Positions 53,914 to 62,213 of a stretch of 64,000 nucleotides of DNA are shown in pieces (the stretch's first letter is position 1; each line of letters opens with the position of its first letter). The notes below the pieces were generated by a model, which saw only the letters and a program-made list of their open reading frames with translations, was not told the origin of the DNA and searched no databases. The translations under genes were made by a program, and so were the position numbers. The DNA comes from Rickettsia endosymbiont of Ceutorhynchus obstrictus (GTDB taxonomy: Bacteria; Pseudomonadota; Alphaproteobacteria; Rickettsiales; Rickettsiaceae). The DNA lies in the NCBI RefSeq assembly GCF_964026565.1, contig NZ_OZ032162.1:434001-498000 (forward strand). Reading direction: 5' to 3'.

Positions 53914-54889
53914 AGATATTCAAAAATCAGGTGATATACGTCAGTATAATAATTTCCTTATTTTTCTTAGTTGCTCGATTGCGCTCCATCTATTTGTGCT
54001 GTATTTTTTTCTATTCGGCGTACCTTCACTTTTTGAGAAATTACCGGAAGAGCAAATAATAACCTTTGAAATGTTGCCGATTAGTGATAAATCTAACATT
54101 ATAACACAGAAAAAACAAAAAGAAAAACCTGTTGAAAATGAGGATGCTAAGAAATCAGAACAGAGTAAACCGAAAGTTAGCGAGGAGCAAAATTTACCTG
54201 ATAAAAAATTAACGGAAGAGAAGCCGAAGGAAGAACCGCCTATAGAACCTAAAGTGCAAGAAGAAAAACCGATAGAGGAAGAGAAAAAACCGCTAGAAGA
54301 AAAAAAGGAAATTGAGAAACCGAAAGAGGAAAAATTGCCCGAAGAGAAAAAGCCGGAAGAAAAACCACCGGTAAAGGAAATTAAAAAAGAAGCTCAAATA
54401 AAAAAAGAAAAGCCGAAAGAAATAAAAAAGAAGGAAAAAAATACCGATGATTTAGATTCGCTGCTGAAAAATCTAGAGCAATCTTCTGAAGGAAATAATT
54501 TAAAATCAAGTAAATATTCGCGATCAAAGCAAGAGGATAAAGGAAAAGAATCTAAAGGAAACTATAGAGAAGGCTCACCGCTTTCTATTAGTGAAATGGC
54601 ATTAATAAAAAAACAAATTGAAAGACAGTGGAATAATATTCCGGCAGGTGCGCGAAATAATAACAAAGTACAGGTAATCTTAAATATTACTTTAGATAAA
54701 ATCGGCAATGTGGAACAAGTGAAAATTAAAGAAGCAATTTGCCCTAATATTGCCGGTAGTGTTTGCGAGGCATTAGTCGATAGTGCAGTTAGAGCGGTGT
54801 GGCAAGCAAGCCCTATCGAAAACCTTGAACCGGCACGTTTTAATTATTGGAAAGAAATTAATTTTAGTTTCGATCCGAGTAAGTTGTGA
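53903..54889 (+). CDS. tolA: TolA-like energy-transducing protein
   Basis: About 328 residues from the ATG at 53903; another ATG 12 bases earlier is in frame. There is one membrane helix near the N-terminus (about 19-40, FLIFLSCSIALHLFVLYFFLF) and a long Lys/Glu/Pro-rich stalk (about 65-190) with repeated KPKEE-type units. After that comes a compact C-terminal TonB/TolA-like domain (about 225-328, LIKKQIERQWNNIPAGARNN onward). The stalk spans the periplasm and transmits force to TolB-Pal. Confidence 0.88.
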   Translation: MKNKDIQKSGDIRQYNNFLIFLSCSIALHLFVLYFFLFGVPSLFEKLPEEQIITFEMLPISDKSNIITQKKQKEKPVENEDAKKSEQSKPKVSEEQNLPDKKLTEEKPKEEPPIEPKVQEEKPIEEEKKPLEEKKEIEKPKEEKLPEEKKPEEKPPVKEIKKEAQIKKEKPKEIKKKEKNTDDLDSLLKNLEQSSEGNNLKSSKYSRSKQEDKGKESKGNYREGSPLSISEMALIKKQIERQWNNIPAGARNNNKVQVILNITLDKIGNVEQVKIKEAICPNIAGSVCEALVDSAVRAVWQASPIENLEPARFNYWKEINFSFDPSKL

Positions 54890-55346
54890 ATGGATAAGTA
54901 AAAATACCTAGGGTGTCCTTCCCGTGAAAACGGGAATCCAGAAAAATACTTTTAAGTCATCCTGAATTTATTTCAGGATCTAATACAAGAGATGCTGAAA
55001 CAAGTTCAGCATGACATAAATAAGGTTGGATTCCCGCCTACGCGGGAAGGCGTTGTTGCGTGGATACCCCAAACGTCATTGCGAGCGACTGCAAGGAGCG
55101 CGGCAATCTAGAAAATAATAAATTTCATAGCAGTTTTCGCTATTTTTTTTCCTGGATTGCCACGTCGGGACTACGTCCCTCCTCGCAATAACGGGGGATT
55201 TGGAACCACACAACAATGCCGCGCGGGAATGACATAAAAGATGCTTTTACTATCCAGGCATTGCCTCCTCGCAATGACGTTTTAGCTGTCCACTGTGTAG
55301 CTATTATTAAGATAAAATTACATTATAAAAATCGGAGTATTTTTAA
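54890..55346. repeat. 457-bp repeat block separating tolA from tolB
   Basis: CCTTCCCGTGAAAACGGGAATCC palindrome with CTGAATTTATTTCAG and CTGAAACAAG hairpins (54912-55050); then GGCGTTGTTGCGTGGATACCCC with a CGTCATTGCGAGCG...GGCAATCTAG and GGATTGCCACGTCG...CTCGCAATAACG core ending CCACACAACAATGCC (55049-55219). It splits what is normally one tol operon, so tolB probably has its own promoter. Confidence 0.82.
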
Positions 55347-56681
55347 GTGAAAAACATCATATATGGCATCGTATATTTTATATTATTACTATTTGGCTTA
55401 AATAGTTACGCTATTGAAACTATAAATATAGACCGTGGGCAAGCTAATCCGACGCCGGTGGCAGTCAATAAATTCGATGCGAATAATAGTGAAGATAATG
55501 AAATCGGGAATGAAATAGTTAAAGTTATTGCCAATGATTTAAAACTTTCGGGTCTATTTCGTCCAATTTCTTCTGTCTCTTTTATAGAAGAAAAGAGAGG
55601 GGTAGGGCATAAGCCGCTTTTTGCCGCATGGCGACAAATTAATGCTAGCCTGTTAATAAACGGTTCAGTTGAGAAGCTTTCTAACGGGAAGCTTAAAATT
55701 AGTTTTATATTATGGGATACAACGCTAGAAAAACAGCTTGTCGGTGAAATATTTGAGGTATCCGCAAATTTAAGCCGCAGAGTAGCGCATAAAATCGCCG
55801 ATAAAATTTATGAAAAAATTACCGGCGATCAGGGCTATTTTGATACTAAAATAGTGTATGTTTCAGAAACCGGACCATATTTAAAGAGGGTAAAAAGAAT
55901 AGCGTTAATGGATTATGACGGTGCTAACCATAGATATCTTACCGACGGTAAAACCCTTGCATTAACGCCGAGATTTTCATGTTCATCAGATAAGATTTTT
56001 TATGTCTCATACGCGAAAAAAAGAGCTCTTGTTTATGAACGAGATTTAAAAACAGGTAAAGAAAGCGTAGTAGGTGATTTTTCAGGCATGTCTTTTGCTC
56101 CGCGTTTTTCTCCTAATAGCAACAAAGCAGTGATGTCGATAGCAAAAAACGGTTCGACTCATATTTACGAAATTGACTTGGCAACTAAAAATCTTCGCCG
56201 GTTAACCGATGGTTTCGGTATTAATACTTCGCCGACCTATTCGCCGGACGGCAGCAAAATAGTATTTAATTCCGATAGAAGCGGCACGCGCCAATTATAT
56301 ATTATGAATTCCGACGGGACGAATGTACAGCGTATTAGCTTCGGCGGAGGATCTTATGCCGCACCGAGCTGGTCACCGAAAGGAGATCATATCGTATTTA
56401 CTAAAATTACTAGAGGTGAAGGTTTTACTATCGGAGTTATGAAGCCGTACGGTGAAGCAGATGAAAATAGCGAAAGGATAATTACTAGCGGATATTTGGT
56501 AGAAGGACCTTGTTGGGCACCTAACGGTCGTGTTATTATGTTTGCTAAAGGATGGCCGTCAAGAGGTAAAGTTGCCGGTAAAAATAAGATTTACGCAATA
56601 GATATAACAGGCTATAATGAAAGGGAAATTATAACGCCGCAAGACGCTTCCGATCCTGAATGGTCGAATGTATTGAATTAA
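55347..56681 (+). CDS. tolB: TolB periplasmic beta-propeller
   Basis: 444 residues with a GTG start and GGAG upstream. A signal peptide (about 1-21) is followed by the TolB N-terminal domain and a C-terminal propeller with the repeated [10 protein letters not shown] / [14 protein letters not shown] / [10 protein letters not shown] signature at about 245-400. TolB links TolA to Pal at the outer membrane. pal is not in the window. Confidence 0.96.
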   Translation: MKNIIYGIVYFILLLFGLNSYAIETINIDRGQANPTPVAVNKFDANNSEDNEIGNEIVKVIANDLKLSGLFRPISSVSFIEEKRGVGHKPLFAAWRQINASLLINGSVEKLSNGKLKISFILWDTTLEKQLVGEIFEVSANLSRRVAHKIADKIYEKITGDQGYFDTKIVYVSETGPYLKRVKRIALMDYDGANHRYLTDGKTLALTPRFSCSSDKIFYVSYAKKRALVYERDLKTGKESVVGDFSGMSFAPRFSPNSNKAVMSIAKNGSTHIYEIDLATKNLRRLTDGFGINTSPTYSPDGSKIVFNSDRSGTRQLYIMNSDGTNVQRISFGGGSYAAPSWSPKGDHIVFTKITRGEGFTIGVMKPYGEADENSERIITSGYLVEGPCWAPNGRVIMFAKGWPSRGKVAGKNKIYAIDITGYNEREIITPQDASDPEWSNVLN

Positions 56682-56808
56682 TATACTGCTCGTCTTTCAA
56701 GAATTGTTTTTTTATTTTATCAGGGATTCGTGTACTCACGTACTAAGTGTACGCTCCGTGCACTCACCCTTCAAAATAAAATCCAATTCTCGAAATACTT
56801 CACGTATA
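56682..56808. repeat. RPE directly after the tolB stop
   Basis: ATACTGCTCGTCTTTCAAGAATTG and CAATTCTCGAAATACTTCACGTAT form the arms, with TACTCACGTACTAAGTGTACG in the loop. It starts at the last base of the tolB stop codon, suggesting 3'-end insertion. Not the same family as RPE1. Confidence 0.7.
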
Positions 56809-56826
56809 TTATTTTCCGATTCACGT

Positions 56827-57023
56827 GGCGTTGTTGCATGGCTCGAATTTTCGATGTCATTCCCGCGCGCCCTATGTCATTCTAGCTAAAGGCGGGAATC
56901 TAGAAAAAACATTTAAAATAAACAAAATTATATAAAAATTTACTATATAATTCGCTTAAATATTTTCTGGATTCCCGCTTTTAGCTAAAATGACATCAAA
57001 AATTTGAGCCATGCAACAAAGCC
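56827..57023. repeat. GGCGTTGTTGCATGG MITE with CTAGCTAAAGGCGGGAATC core
   Basis: 197 bp, ends GGCGTTGTTGCATGGCTCG and GAGCCATGCAACAAAGCC. It lies directly upstream of the YwqG-like gene. No target duplication recognised. Confidence 0.82.
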
Positions 57024-57076
57024 GGAGGTACAAAGTACCGACGTGGCAATCTAGAAAAAAATTAGCATTATATATT

Positions 57077-57850
57077 ATGAACAATAATAAAATATCCGAT
57101 ATTCAAGTACTAAGAGATATATATAATACAATAAAGCCAGCTATAGGTATTAAAGCAACTCCAGTTAAAGATTATCGGCACTCAAAAAACATACAATTAT
57201 ATCAAAGTAAATTTGGTGGAGTACCTTATTTACCAAAAAACATAGAGTATCCTAGCACAAAGGAAGGTAAGCCTTTATATCTACTTGCACAGATTAATTT
57301 TGTAGATGCACCATTTTTAGAGCCATTTCCTAGAGATGGATTATTACAAATTTATATTGAAGATAATGAGTTATATGGAATGGGTTATGGAGGTGAAGAA
57401 AGCAGTTATAAAATTTTATATATACCTCATCCTGAAAATTATGATGATTACCAAGATTTAAGTTTTTTAAAGACACCTGAAGGTTTTCCTATAGAATATC
57501 CTCACATTTTAAATTTTTATAACACTCAAAAACCCGTCTCAGCCCTTAATCCTAATTTTTCAGAAATTTTTGAGAAGTATATCAAAGAAGATGATGAAGA
57601 ACCAGATTTCTGCGATCTATATAGCTTATTAATTGATGACTTTAATTCTCATCAAATAGGAGGGTATCCTTCTTTTGTACAAGATGGTCCTTATCTAGAA
57701 AATGAAGGGAATTATGAAGTATTATTACAAATTGATTCAGATAATCATATTAACTTTGGAGATGCAGGTATTGCAACATTCTTAATATTGAAAGAAGATT
57801 TAAAAAAGTTAGATTTTTCAAAAGTAATCTATTACTGGGATTGCTGTTGA
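57077..57850 (+). CDS. YwqG-family (DUF1963) protein
   Basis: 257 residues from the ATG at 57077; the open frame continues upstream, but only through repeat sequence. The block FGGVPYLPKNIEYPSTKEGKPLYLLAQINF is the family hallmark, and the region near 190-235 (HQIGGYPSFVQDGP, LLQIDSDNHINFGDAGIATFLI) completes it. The biochemical function of the family is not established. It has no Shine-Dalgarno sequence. The sequence is intact; a late acquisition is possible but not shown. Confidence 0.85.
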   Translation: MNNNKISDIQVLRDIYNTIKPAIGIKATPVKDYRHSKNIQLYQSKFGGVPYLPKNIEYPSTKEGKPLYLLAQINFVDAPFLEPFPRDGLLQIYIEDNELYGMGYGGEESSYKILYIPHPENYDDYQDLSFLKTPEGFPIEYPHILNFYNTQKPVSALNPNFSEIFEKYIKEDDEEPDFCDLYSLLIDDFNSHQIGGYPSFVQDGPYLENEGNYEVLLQIDSDNHINFGDAGIATFLILKEDLKKLDFSKVIYYWDCC

Positions 57851-57962
57851 TTTTTTGTTTGAAAAGTACTAATAAGAATAATATTTGCAGTTTTATAATT
57901 TACTATATTCTATAGAATTAAAATTATTTAAACATATAAATCTAACGTAGAAAAAAATATAT

Positions 57963-58038
57963 GCCGATGTAGCTCAGCCGGTAGAGCGGCGCATTCGTAA
58001 TGCGTAGGTCTGGGGTTCAAATCCCCACATTGGCACCA
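57963..58038 (+). tRNA. tRNA-Thr(CGU)
   Basis: 76-base cloverleaf with the acceptor stem GCCGATG/CATTGGC, discriminator A and encoded CCA. The anticodon stem GCGCA/TGCGT has the loop TTCGTAA, giving anticodon CGT. D-loop (AGCTCAGCCGGTAGAGC) and T-loop (GGGGTTCAAATCCCC) are standard. It reads threonine ACG codons. Confidence 0.96.
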
Positions 58039-58128
58039 TATATATATTTTGTTAATCTGAAGAGTTGTCGTACCGAGCCTACCACGTTATCCGGTTCTTA
58101 CTTTTCCGGAGCTAGTTCCCAAGTCAGG

Positions 58129-58335
58129 GGCGTTGTTGCATGGCTCGAAAATTAATAAAAAACTCGTCATTGCGAAGCCGCGAAGTGGCTGTGGCAATCC
58201 AGGCTATCCCGAATGTAATGAGGAATTTAATTAGAATGCTAAACAAGTTTAGCATAAAAATATATTTAACTGGATTGCCGCGTCGGCATAAATGCCTCCT
58301 CGCAATGACGATTCCGGTAGCCATGCACCAAAGCA
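58129..58335. mobile_element. 207-bp MITE, copy 4, inverted, 9-bp duplication
   Basis: Same element as 16733 in the opposite orientation. The flanks CAAGTCAGG (58120-58128) and CAAGTCGGG (58336-58344) differ by one base. The right end is slightly decayed (CCATGCACCAAAGC). It lies between the tRNA and the HIG1 gene. Confidence 0.88.
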
Positions 58336-58406
58336 CAAGTCGGGGGGTGACAATCTTCAATTCTCGAAATACGAGCAGTATAAAATTATAAAAATAATTT
58401 ATTAAT

Positions 58407-58583
58407 ATGATATATATATTAATTGCCTTAAGTTTGACGGTTATAGTTTTAGCGATAGGTGTTATATCGATGGCTATCGGCGGGAAGTTTGGTAAAAAAT
58501 TTAGCTCAAAGCTAATGTCTTTAAGGGTATTTTTTCAAGCAATTGCTATTTTACTGTTAGTTATTATATATCTTGCTGCCTGA
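58407..58583 (+). CDS. HIG1-type twin-membrane-segment protein, 58 aa
   Basis: 58 residues with two hydrophobic helices (about 2-21 and 42-57) and a positively charged loop GGKFGKKFSSKLMSLRV between them. The loop's G-G-K...N/S-x-x-M-x-x-R-V pattern is the HIG1 (hypoxia-induced gene 1) domain, known in alphaproteobacteria and in mitochondrial respiratory supercomplex factors. It is probably an inner-membrane cytochrome-oxidase-associated protein. It starts with a plain ATG, no strong ribosome binding site. Confidence 0.8.
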   Translation: MIYILIALSLTVIVLAIGVISMAIGGKFGKKFSSKLMSLRVFFQAIAILLLVIIYLAA

Positions 58584-58655
58584 TAATATCAATTTAACGA
58601 TATAGATACCTTAATAAAGATAATAAAGATGTTTTTTGACGTAAATATTATATTT

Positions 58656-58874
58656 TTAATCAGCATCTTCTTCGTTAAATCCTTCTCTTATTTCTTCCCA
58701 TTTGTCGCGAATTTCTTCTAACGTAGCCCTTTGTACTTCTACTTCGTGATCTTCAAAATCGCTTAGAGATGTTATCATTTGCTGAAGGTCTAATAATTTC
58801 ATATGCGGGACGTATTCATCATGATAATTTTCTTCTAACTGACTAGCAATTTCTTCAACATCAAGCCAATGCAT
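58656..58874 (-). CDS. iscX: IscX-like Fe-S assembly accessory protein
   Basis: 72 residues. The start ATG at 58874 (MHWLDVEEIA) is chosen because a GGAGAAG ribosome binding site stands 7 bases before it; upstream in-frame ATGs are weaker. The small acidic protein has the IscX pattern: a W near the N-terminus, D-x-x-x-I-A-x-x-L, LLDLQQMITSLSDFED in the middle, and LEEIRDKWEEIREG at the end. IscX binds IscS and iron and tunes cluster assembly. It usually follows isc genes, which are not here. Confidence 0.85.
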   Translation of the reverse strand: MHWLDVEEIASQLEENYHDEYVPHMKLLDLQQMITSLSDFEDHEVEVQRATLEEIRDKWEEIREGFNEEDAD

Positions 58875-59031
58875 TATTTTCTTCTCCATATATATTTTAT
58901 GCCACTTCACTATTAGCATTTTATTTAATATTTGCCATGAAAATTTTAATGAAATATATTTAAGAAGGTAAATTATTAGCGTTGAGTGAGATTATTATGC
59001 AACTATTAAGCTATAAAATTTCGATAATTTT

Positions 59032-59730
59032 TTATTTAGTATCGATATTTCGCTTATTTAAAGCGACTAAATAAATTTCTGTAGATTCTTTTCTACTGGA
59101 AGAAGGTTTAAAATGTTTAACTAAAGAGAAATTGAGTTTAACTTTAGTTAAAAGCTCGGTTTCCGTACCTCCACGAAAAATTTTAGCAATAAAATGCCCG
59201 TGCGGCTTCAGAATTTTCAGAGCAAAATCAAAAGCTTGCTCGCATAAAAAAAGTGTCCTAGTGTGATCGGTAGCTTTATGTCCTGTAGTATTTGATGCCA
59301 TGTCGCTCATTACTATATCGGCTTTGCCGCTCAAAGCTTCTATAATCATCTCTTCCGTTTCTTGATCAAAAAAATCTTTTTGAAAAAAATCTACCCCGGC
59401 AATCGGTTCAATCTCTAATAAATCTACGGAAATTATTTTACTATTTGAATCGCTATCTGTAGATTTTGTAAAATTTGCCGCAACTTGGCTCCAGCCGCCG
59501 GGGGCTGCGCCTAAATCAACTATTTTCATGTCGGATTTGAATAATTTAAACTTTTCATGAATCTCAAGCAATTTATATGCCGCTCTCGATCTATAACCGT
59601 CTAAGCGAGCTTTAGAAACATAAGGATCGTTTAATTGGCGTTTTAGCCATTTATTTGATGAGATTGTTCGTTTTTTAGAAGTTTTAACTCTAACGAACTT
59701 ACTTCTATAACCTTTTAAATTGTCTGACAT
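59032..59730 (-). CDS. rlmE: 23S rRNA 2'-O-ribose U2552 methyltransferase
   Basis: 232 residues. The SAM-binding motif [14 protein letters not shown] (about 70-83) and the K-D-K-E catalytic set (K in [10 protein letters not shown] in [13 protein letters not shown] in [10 protein letters not shown] in STEIYLVAL) identify RlmE/FtsJ. The modified base lies in the A-loop of the ribosomal peptidyl-transferase centre. nusB lies upstream on the same strand with a decayed RPE1 between. Confidence 0.95.
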   Translation of the reverse strand: MSDNLKGYRSKFVRVKTSKKRTISSNKWLKRQLNDPYVSKARLDGYRSRAAYKLLEIHEKFKLFKSDMKIVDLGAAPGGWSQVAANFTKSTDSDSNSKIISVDLLEIEPIAGVDFFQKDFFDQETEEMIIEALSGKADIVMSDMASNTTGHKATDHTRTLFLCEQAFDFALKILKPHGHFIAKIFRGGTETELLTKVKLNFSLVKHFKPSSSRKESTEIYLVALNKRNIDTK

Positions 59731-59753
59731 ATGATTTTTTCTATTTTTCTTAC

Positions 59754-59896
59754 TAGACCCTTACAGAACTCGCTTATAAAGAGGAATTTGAAGAATACAC
59801 GGTGCGCAAAACCGTAGCGTACTTAACATATGTGAGGATTTGAGCCTAGGTGCGACGTATAAATTACCTTTAGAAGTAGAGTTATGTAAGAGGTCG
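59754..59896. repeat. Decayed RPE1 at the 3' end of nusB
   Basis: Resembles the pbpC RPE1 copy (CTTATAAAGAGGAATTTGAAG, AAATTACCTTTAGAAGTAGAGTTATG), but the frame is broken by substitutions and small indels. Its end supplies the last residues (TRPLT) and the stop codon of nusB. Confidence 0.85.
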
Positions 59897-60367
59897 AGTT
59901 TCTTTGGCTATGGTATCTAACATTGAATTAACAAAGCCTATTTCATGCTCATTTAACATATCGTTAGCGATATCCGTAAATTCATTAATTACTACTTTAG
60001 CCGGTATATCGGCAAAAAACAGTAATTCGCAGATACTAACACGTAATAATGACGAAAGTAAAATAGGCATATGAGTAATATCTTTAGTATTTGTTAGATG
60101 CGTAGAGATAATTTGCTCTATTTGTTCAGAATTTTCAATTACTAGCTTTACCAACATCTTAAAATGACTTATGTTTAACGTTATTTTTAAATGCTCATGT
60201 GAATTAGTTTCAGAATCATCGCTTGTTTTTTCATCTTGATAAAAAGCAATCATTTTTTCTACTATAGAATCTATATTTTGTTCCGAGCTTTGTAACATAT
60301 ATTGATAAATAGTTTGTACCGCTGCAATGCGCGCTATTGTTTTTTTATTGATTTTATTCGAGTTCAT
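59882..60367 (-). CDS. nusB: Transcription antitermination protein NusB
   Basis: About 161 residues from the ATG at 60367 ([25 protein letters not shown]); a longer frame upstream runs into a repeat. All-helical protein with the family's [11 protein letters not shown] start and the [18 protein letters not shown] block near the end. With NusE it binds boxA RNA and supports rRNA transcription. The last residues come from RPE1, so the original C-terminus has been replaced or trimmed. Confidence 0.92.
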   Translation of the reverse strand: MNSNKINKKTIARIAAVQTIYQYMLQSSEQNIDSIVEKMIAFYQDEKTSDDSETNSHEHLKITLNISHFKMLVKLVIENSEQIEQIISTHLTNTKDITHMPILLSSLLRVSICELLFFADIPAKVVINEFTDIANDMLNEHEIGFVNSMLDTIAKETRPLT

Positions 60368-60705
60368 AATGTATAAAATAGATGAAGAAAAAGCAGAGAT
60401 TTCGTAATGAAGTCGGTGTTGTTGCATGGCTCAAATTTTTGCAAAGTGTTTCGGTGTCATGCCGTGGCTTGACCACGGCATCCAGTCTTTTTATTAAGGT
60501 TTTTCTGGATACCGTGGTCAAGCCACGGTATGACACCGTACTTATAATAACCATAATACGGAAATTATTAGCCATGCAACAACGCCTCGTTTTCACGGGA
60601 AGGACATCGAACACGCTTCAGCCTATCCATGCAACGACGCCGATCAAATCACGAAATGACAAGATATAACAAAACTTCTTATTAGTAAACTTATAAAATT
60701 TATTT
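60368..60705. other. 338-bp gap between nusB and rseP filled by a MITE
   Basis: Bases 60415-60586 are a GGTGTTGTTGCATGG MITE. The remainder includes a CGTTTTCACGGGAAGGACATC remnant and a CCATGCAACGACGCC end at about 60627. No gene. Confidence 0.8.
60415..60586. repeat. GGTGTTGTTGCATGG MITE, GTCATGCCGTGG core
   Basis: 172 bp. Core GTCATGCCGTGGCTTG...CACGGCATCC, linker, GGATACCGTGG...CCACGGTATGACACC. Ends GGTGTTGTTGCATGGCTC and AGCCATGCAACAACGCC. This is an intact example of the same core that carries the 188-bp insert elsewhere. Confidence 0.85.
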
Positions 60706-61776
60706 ATGTTATCAATATTTGGATTTATTTTAACAATTAGTATTTTAGTATTTATCCATGAATTGGGGCATTACTTAGCAGCAAGGTTTTTTGAGGTAAA
60801 AGTTGAGGAGTTTTCTATAGGATTTGGGAAAGAACTAATAGGCATTACGGACAAAAGAGGGGTGAGGTGGAAAATTTGCCTCTTGCCGTTTGGCGGATAT
60901 GTTAAGATTTACGGTTATGATCGATCAACGATTGATAAAACACAAGTTATTAATGAAAAAGTAGCTTTTTTTGCTAAATCATGTTTAGCGCGTTTCTTAA
61001 TCGTGGCTGCCGGACCGATGATTAATTATTTGCTGGCCGTTATAATATTTACCGGCTTTTATTTTTGTTTAGGGAAGGTAGAAATTCCGGCGGTGATCGG
61101 GGAAGTAATAGCTTCATCTGCCGCAGAAAAAGCCGGCTTACGGGAAAATGATAAAATTATTAAAATTAATAATAAAATCGTTAAAGATTTTAGCGATTTA
61201 CAAAATGAGATATTAATTACCCGCGATCAGCCTTTAAATTTACTAATCGAAAGGAAGGGAGAAGAAGTTACTATTGAGGTGACACCTGAAGAAATATTTT
61301 CTACATCTAACCAAGTAAGAAAAATAAAAAAAACTCGTATAGGGATTATAGCTAAAAATGAACCTATCCATGTTAAAATGAATATTTTTTCAAGTGGCGT
61401 AGAAGCTGTTAGCACTACTATAAATTTTTCAACTTTAACGTTGAAAGCTCTTACTCAAATGGTGATAGGGCAGCGATCTTTTGAGGAAATAGGTGGACCG
61501 TTAACTATCGCGAAGGAATCCGGCAAGTCACTAGCTCAAGGGTCAGGTGTGTTTTTATTGTTTATGGCTATGCTATCGATTAATTTAGGGCTGCTTAATC
61601 TTTTGCCCATTCCGGTTCTTGATGGAGGGCATTTAATATTTATAATTTATGAGGCAATTACCGGTAAATTACCGAATAATCGTATTAGAAATATTTTACT
61701 ACAATTGGGAGCGGGAATGATAATTTTTCTTATGATAATTTCTGTTTCAAATGATATAAAAGGCTTGTTTTCTTAA
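60706..61776 (+). CDS. rseP: RseP-type site-2 zinc metalloprotease
   Basis: 356 residues, an intramembrane protease. The zinc motif HELGH is at 19-23 in the first membrane helix, a single PDZ domain is at about 110-190 ([28 protein letters not shown]), and the LDG motif ([13 protein letters not shown]) is near 305-317. Membrane helices follow to the end. In bacteria it cleaves anti-sigma factors and leftover signal peptides. It is placed 5' of bamA, the usual dxr-rseP-bamA order, with repeats intervening. Confidence 0.96.
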   Translation: MLSIFGFILTISILVFIHELGHYLAARFFEVKVEEFSIGFGKELIGITDKRGVRWKICLLPFGGYVKIYGYDRSTIDKTQVINEKVAFFAKSCLARFLIVAAGPMINYLLAVIIFTGFYFCLGKVEIPAVIGEVIASSAAEKAGLRENDKIIKINNKIVKDFSDLQNEILITRDQPLNLLIERKGEEVTIEVTPEEIFSTSNQVRKIKKTRIGIIAKNEPIHVKMNIFSSGVEAVSTTINFSTLTLKALTQMVIGQRSFEEIGGPLTIAKESGKSLAQGSGVFLLFMAMLSINLGLLNLLPIPVLDGGHLIFIIYEAITGKLPNNRIRNILLQLGAGMIIFLMIISVSNDIKGLFS

Positions 61777-62213
61777 GAGGATGTTATTGTTGTGTAGGGA
61801 TGCCTACAACGTCATTGTGAGCGCCTGCAGGCATTGTTGCATGGCTACCGGAATCGTCATGGCGAGGCGCCTCCTTGGCGCCGTGGCCATCTAAGTATAA
61901 ACATATTTTTATACTAAACTCGTTTAGTATTCTAATTAAATCCCGAATGTAATTCGGGATAGCCTGGATGGCCACAGCCACTTCGCGGCTTCGCCATGAC
62001 GGATTTTTATTAATTTTCGATCCATGCAACAACGCCTACGGCTTCTTACCTCAGACGATTCCGGTAGCCATGCAACAATGCCTACTCATAATCACAATTT
62101 TCTTGTAGTAAATTATAAGTTAATGCACGATCTACTTGCTCTTATTAATATTATCTACTATAGTAGAACACGATTTTAAATTTTTATTAATTACAATCTA
62201 AAGAAGGTTTTAG
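61777..62213. other. 437-bp region between rseP and bamA
   Basis: An outer decayed element (TTGTTGTGTAGGGATGCC...GGTAGCCATGCAACAATGCC, about 61788-62092) contains the MITE at 61830-62036. The last ~120 bases are AT-rich and would hold the bamA promoter and its AAGAAGG ribosome binding site. Confidence 0.75.
61830..62036. repeat. GGCATTGTTGCATGG MITE with CGTCATGGCG core
   Basis: 207 bp, same length as the 16733 type but with GGCGAGGCGCC arms instead of TGCGAGGAGGC. Ends GGCATTGTTGCATGG and CCATGCAACAACGCC. Confidence 0.85.

Noticed and set aside
58060..58120. Integrative element attachment site at tRNA-Thr
   Set aside because: No duplicated tRNA 3' end and no integrase gene nearby; the sequence after the tRNA is a palindromic repeat and a MITE.
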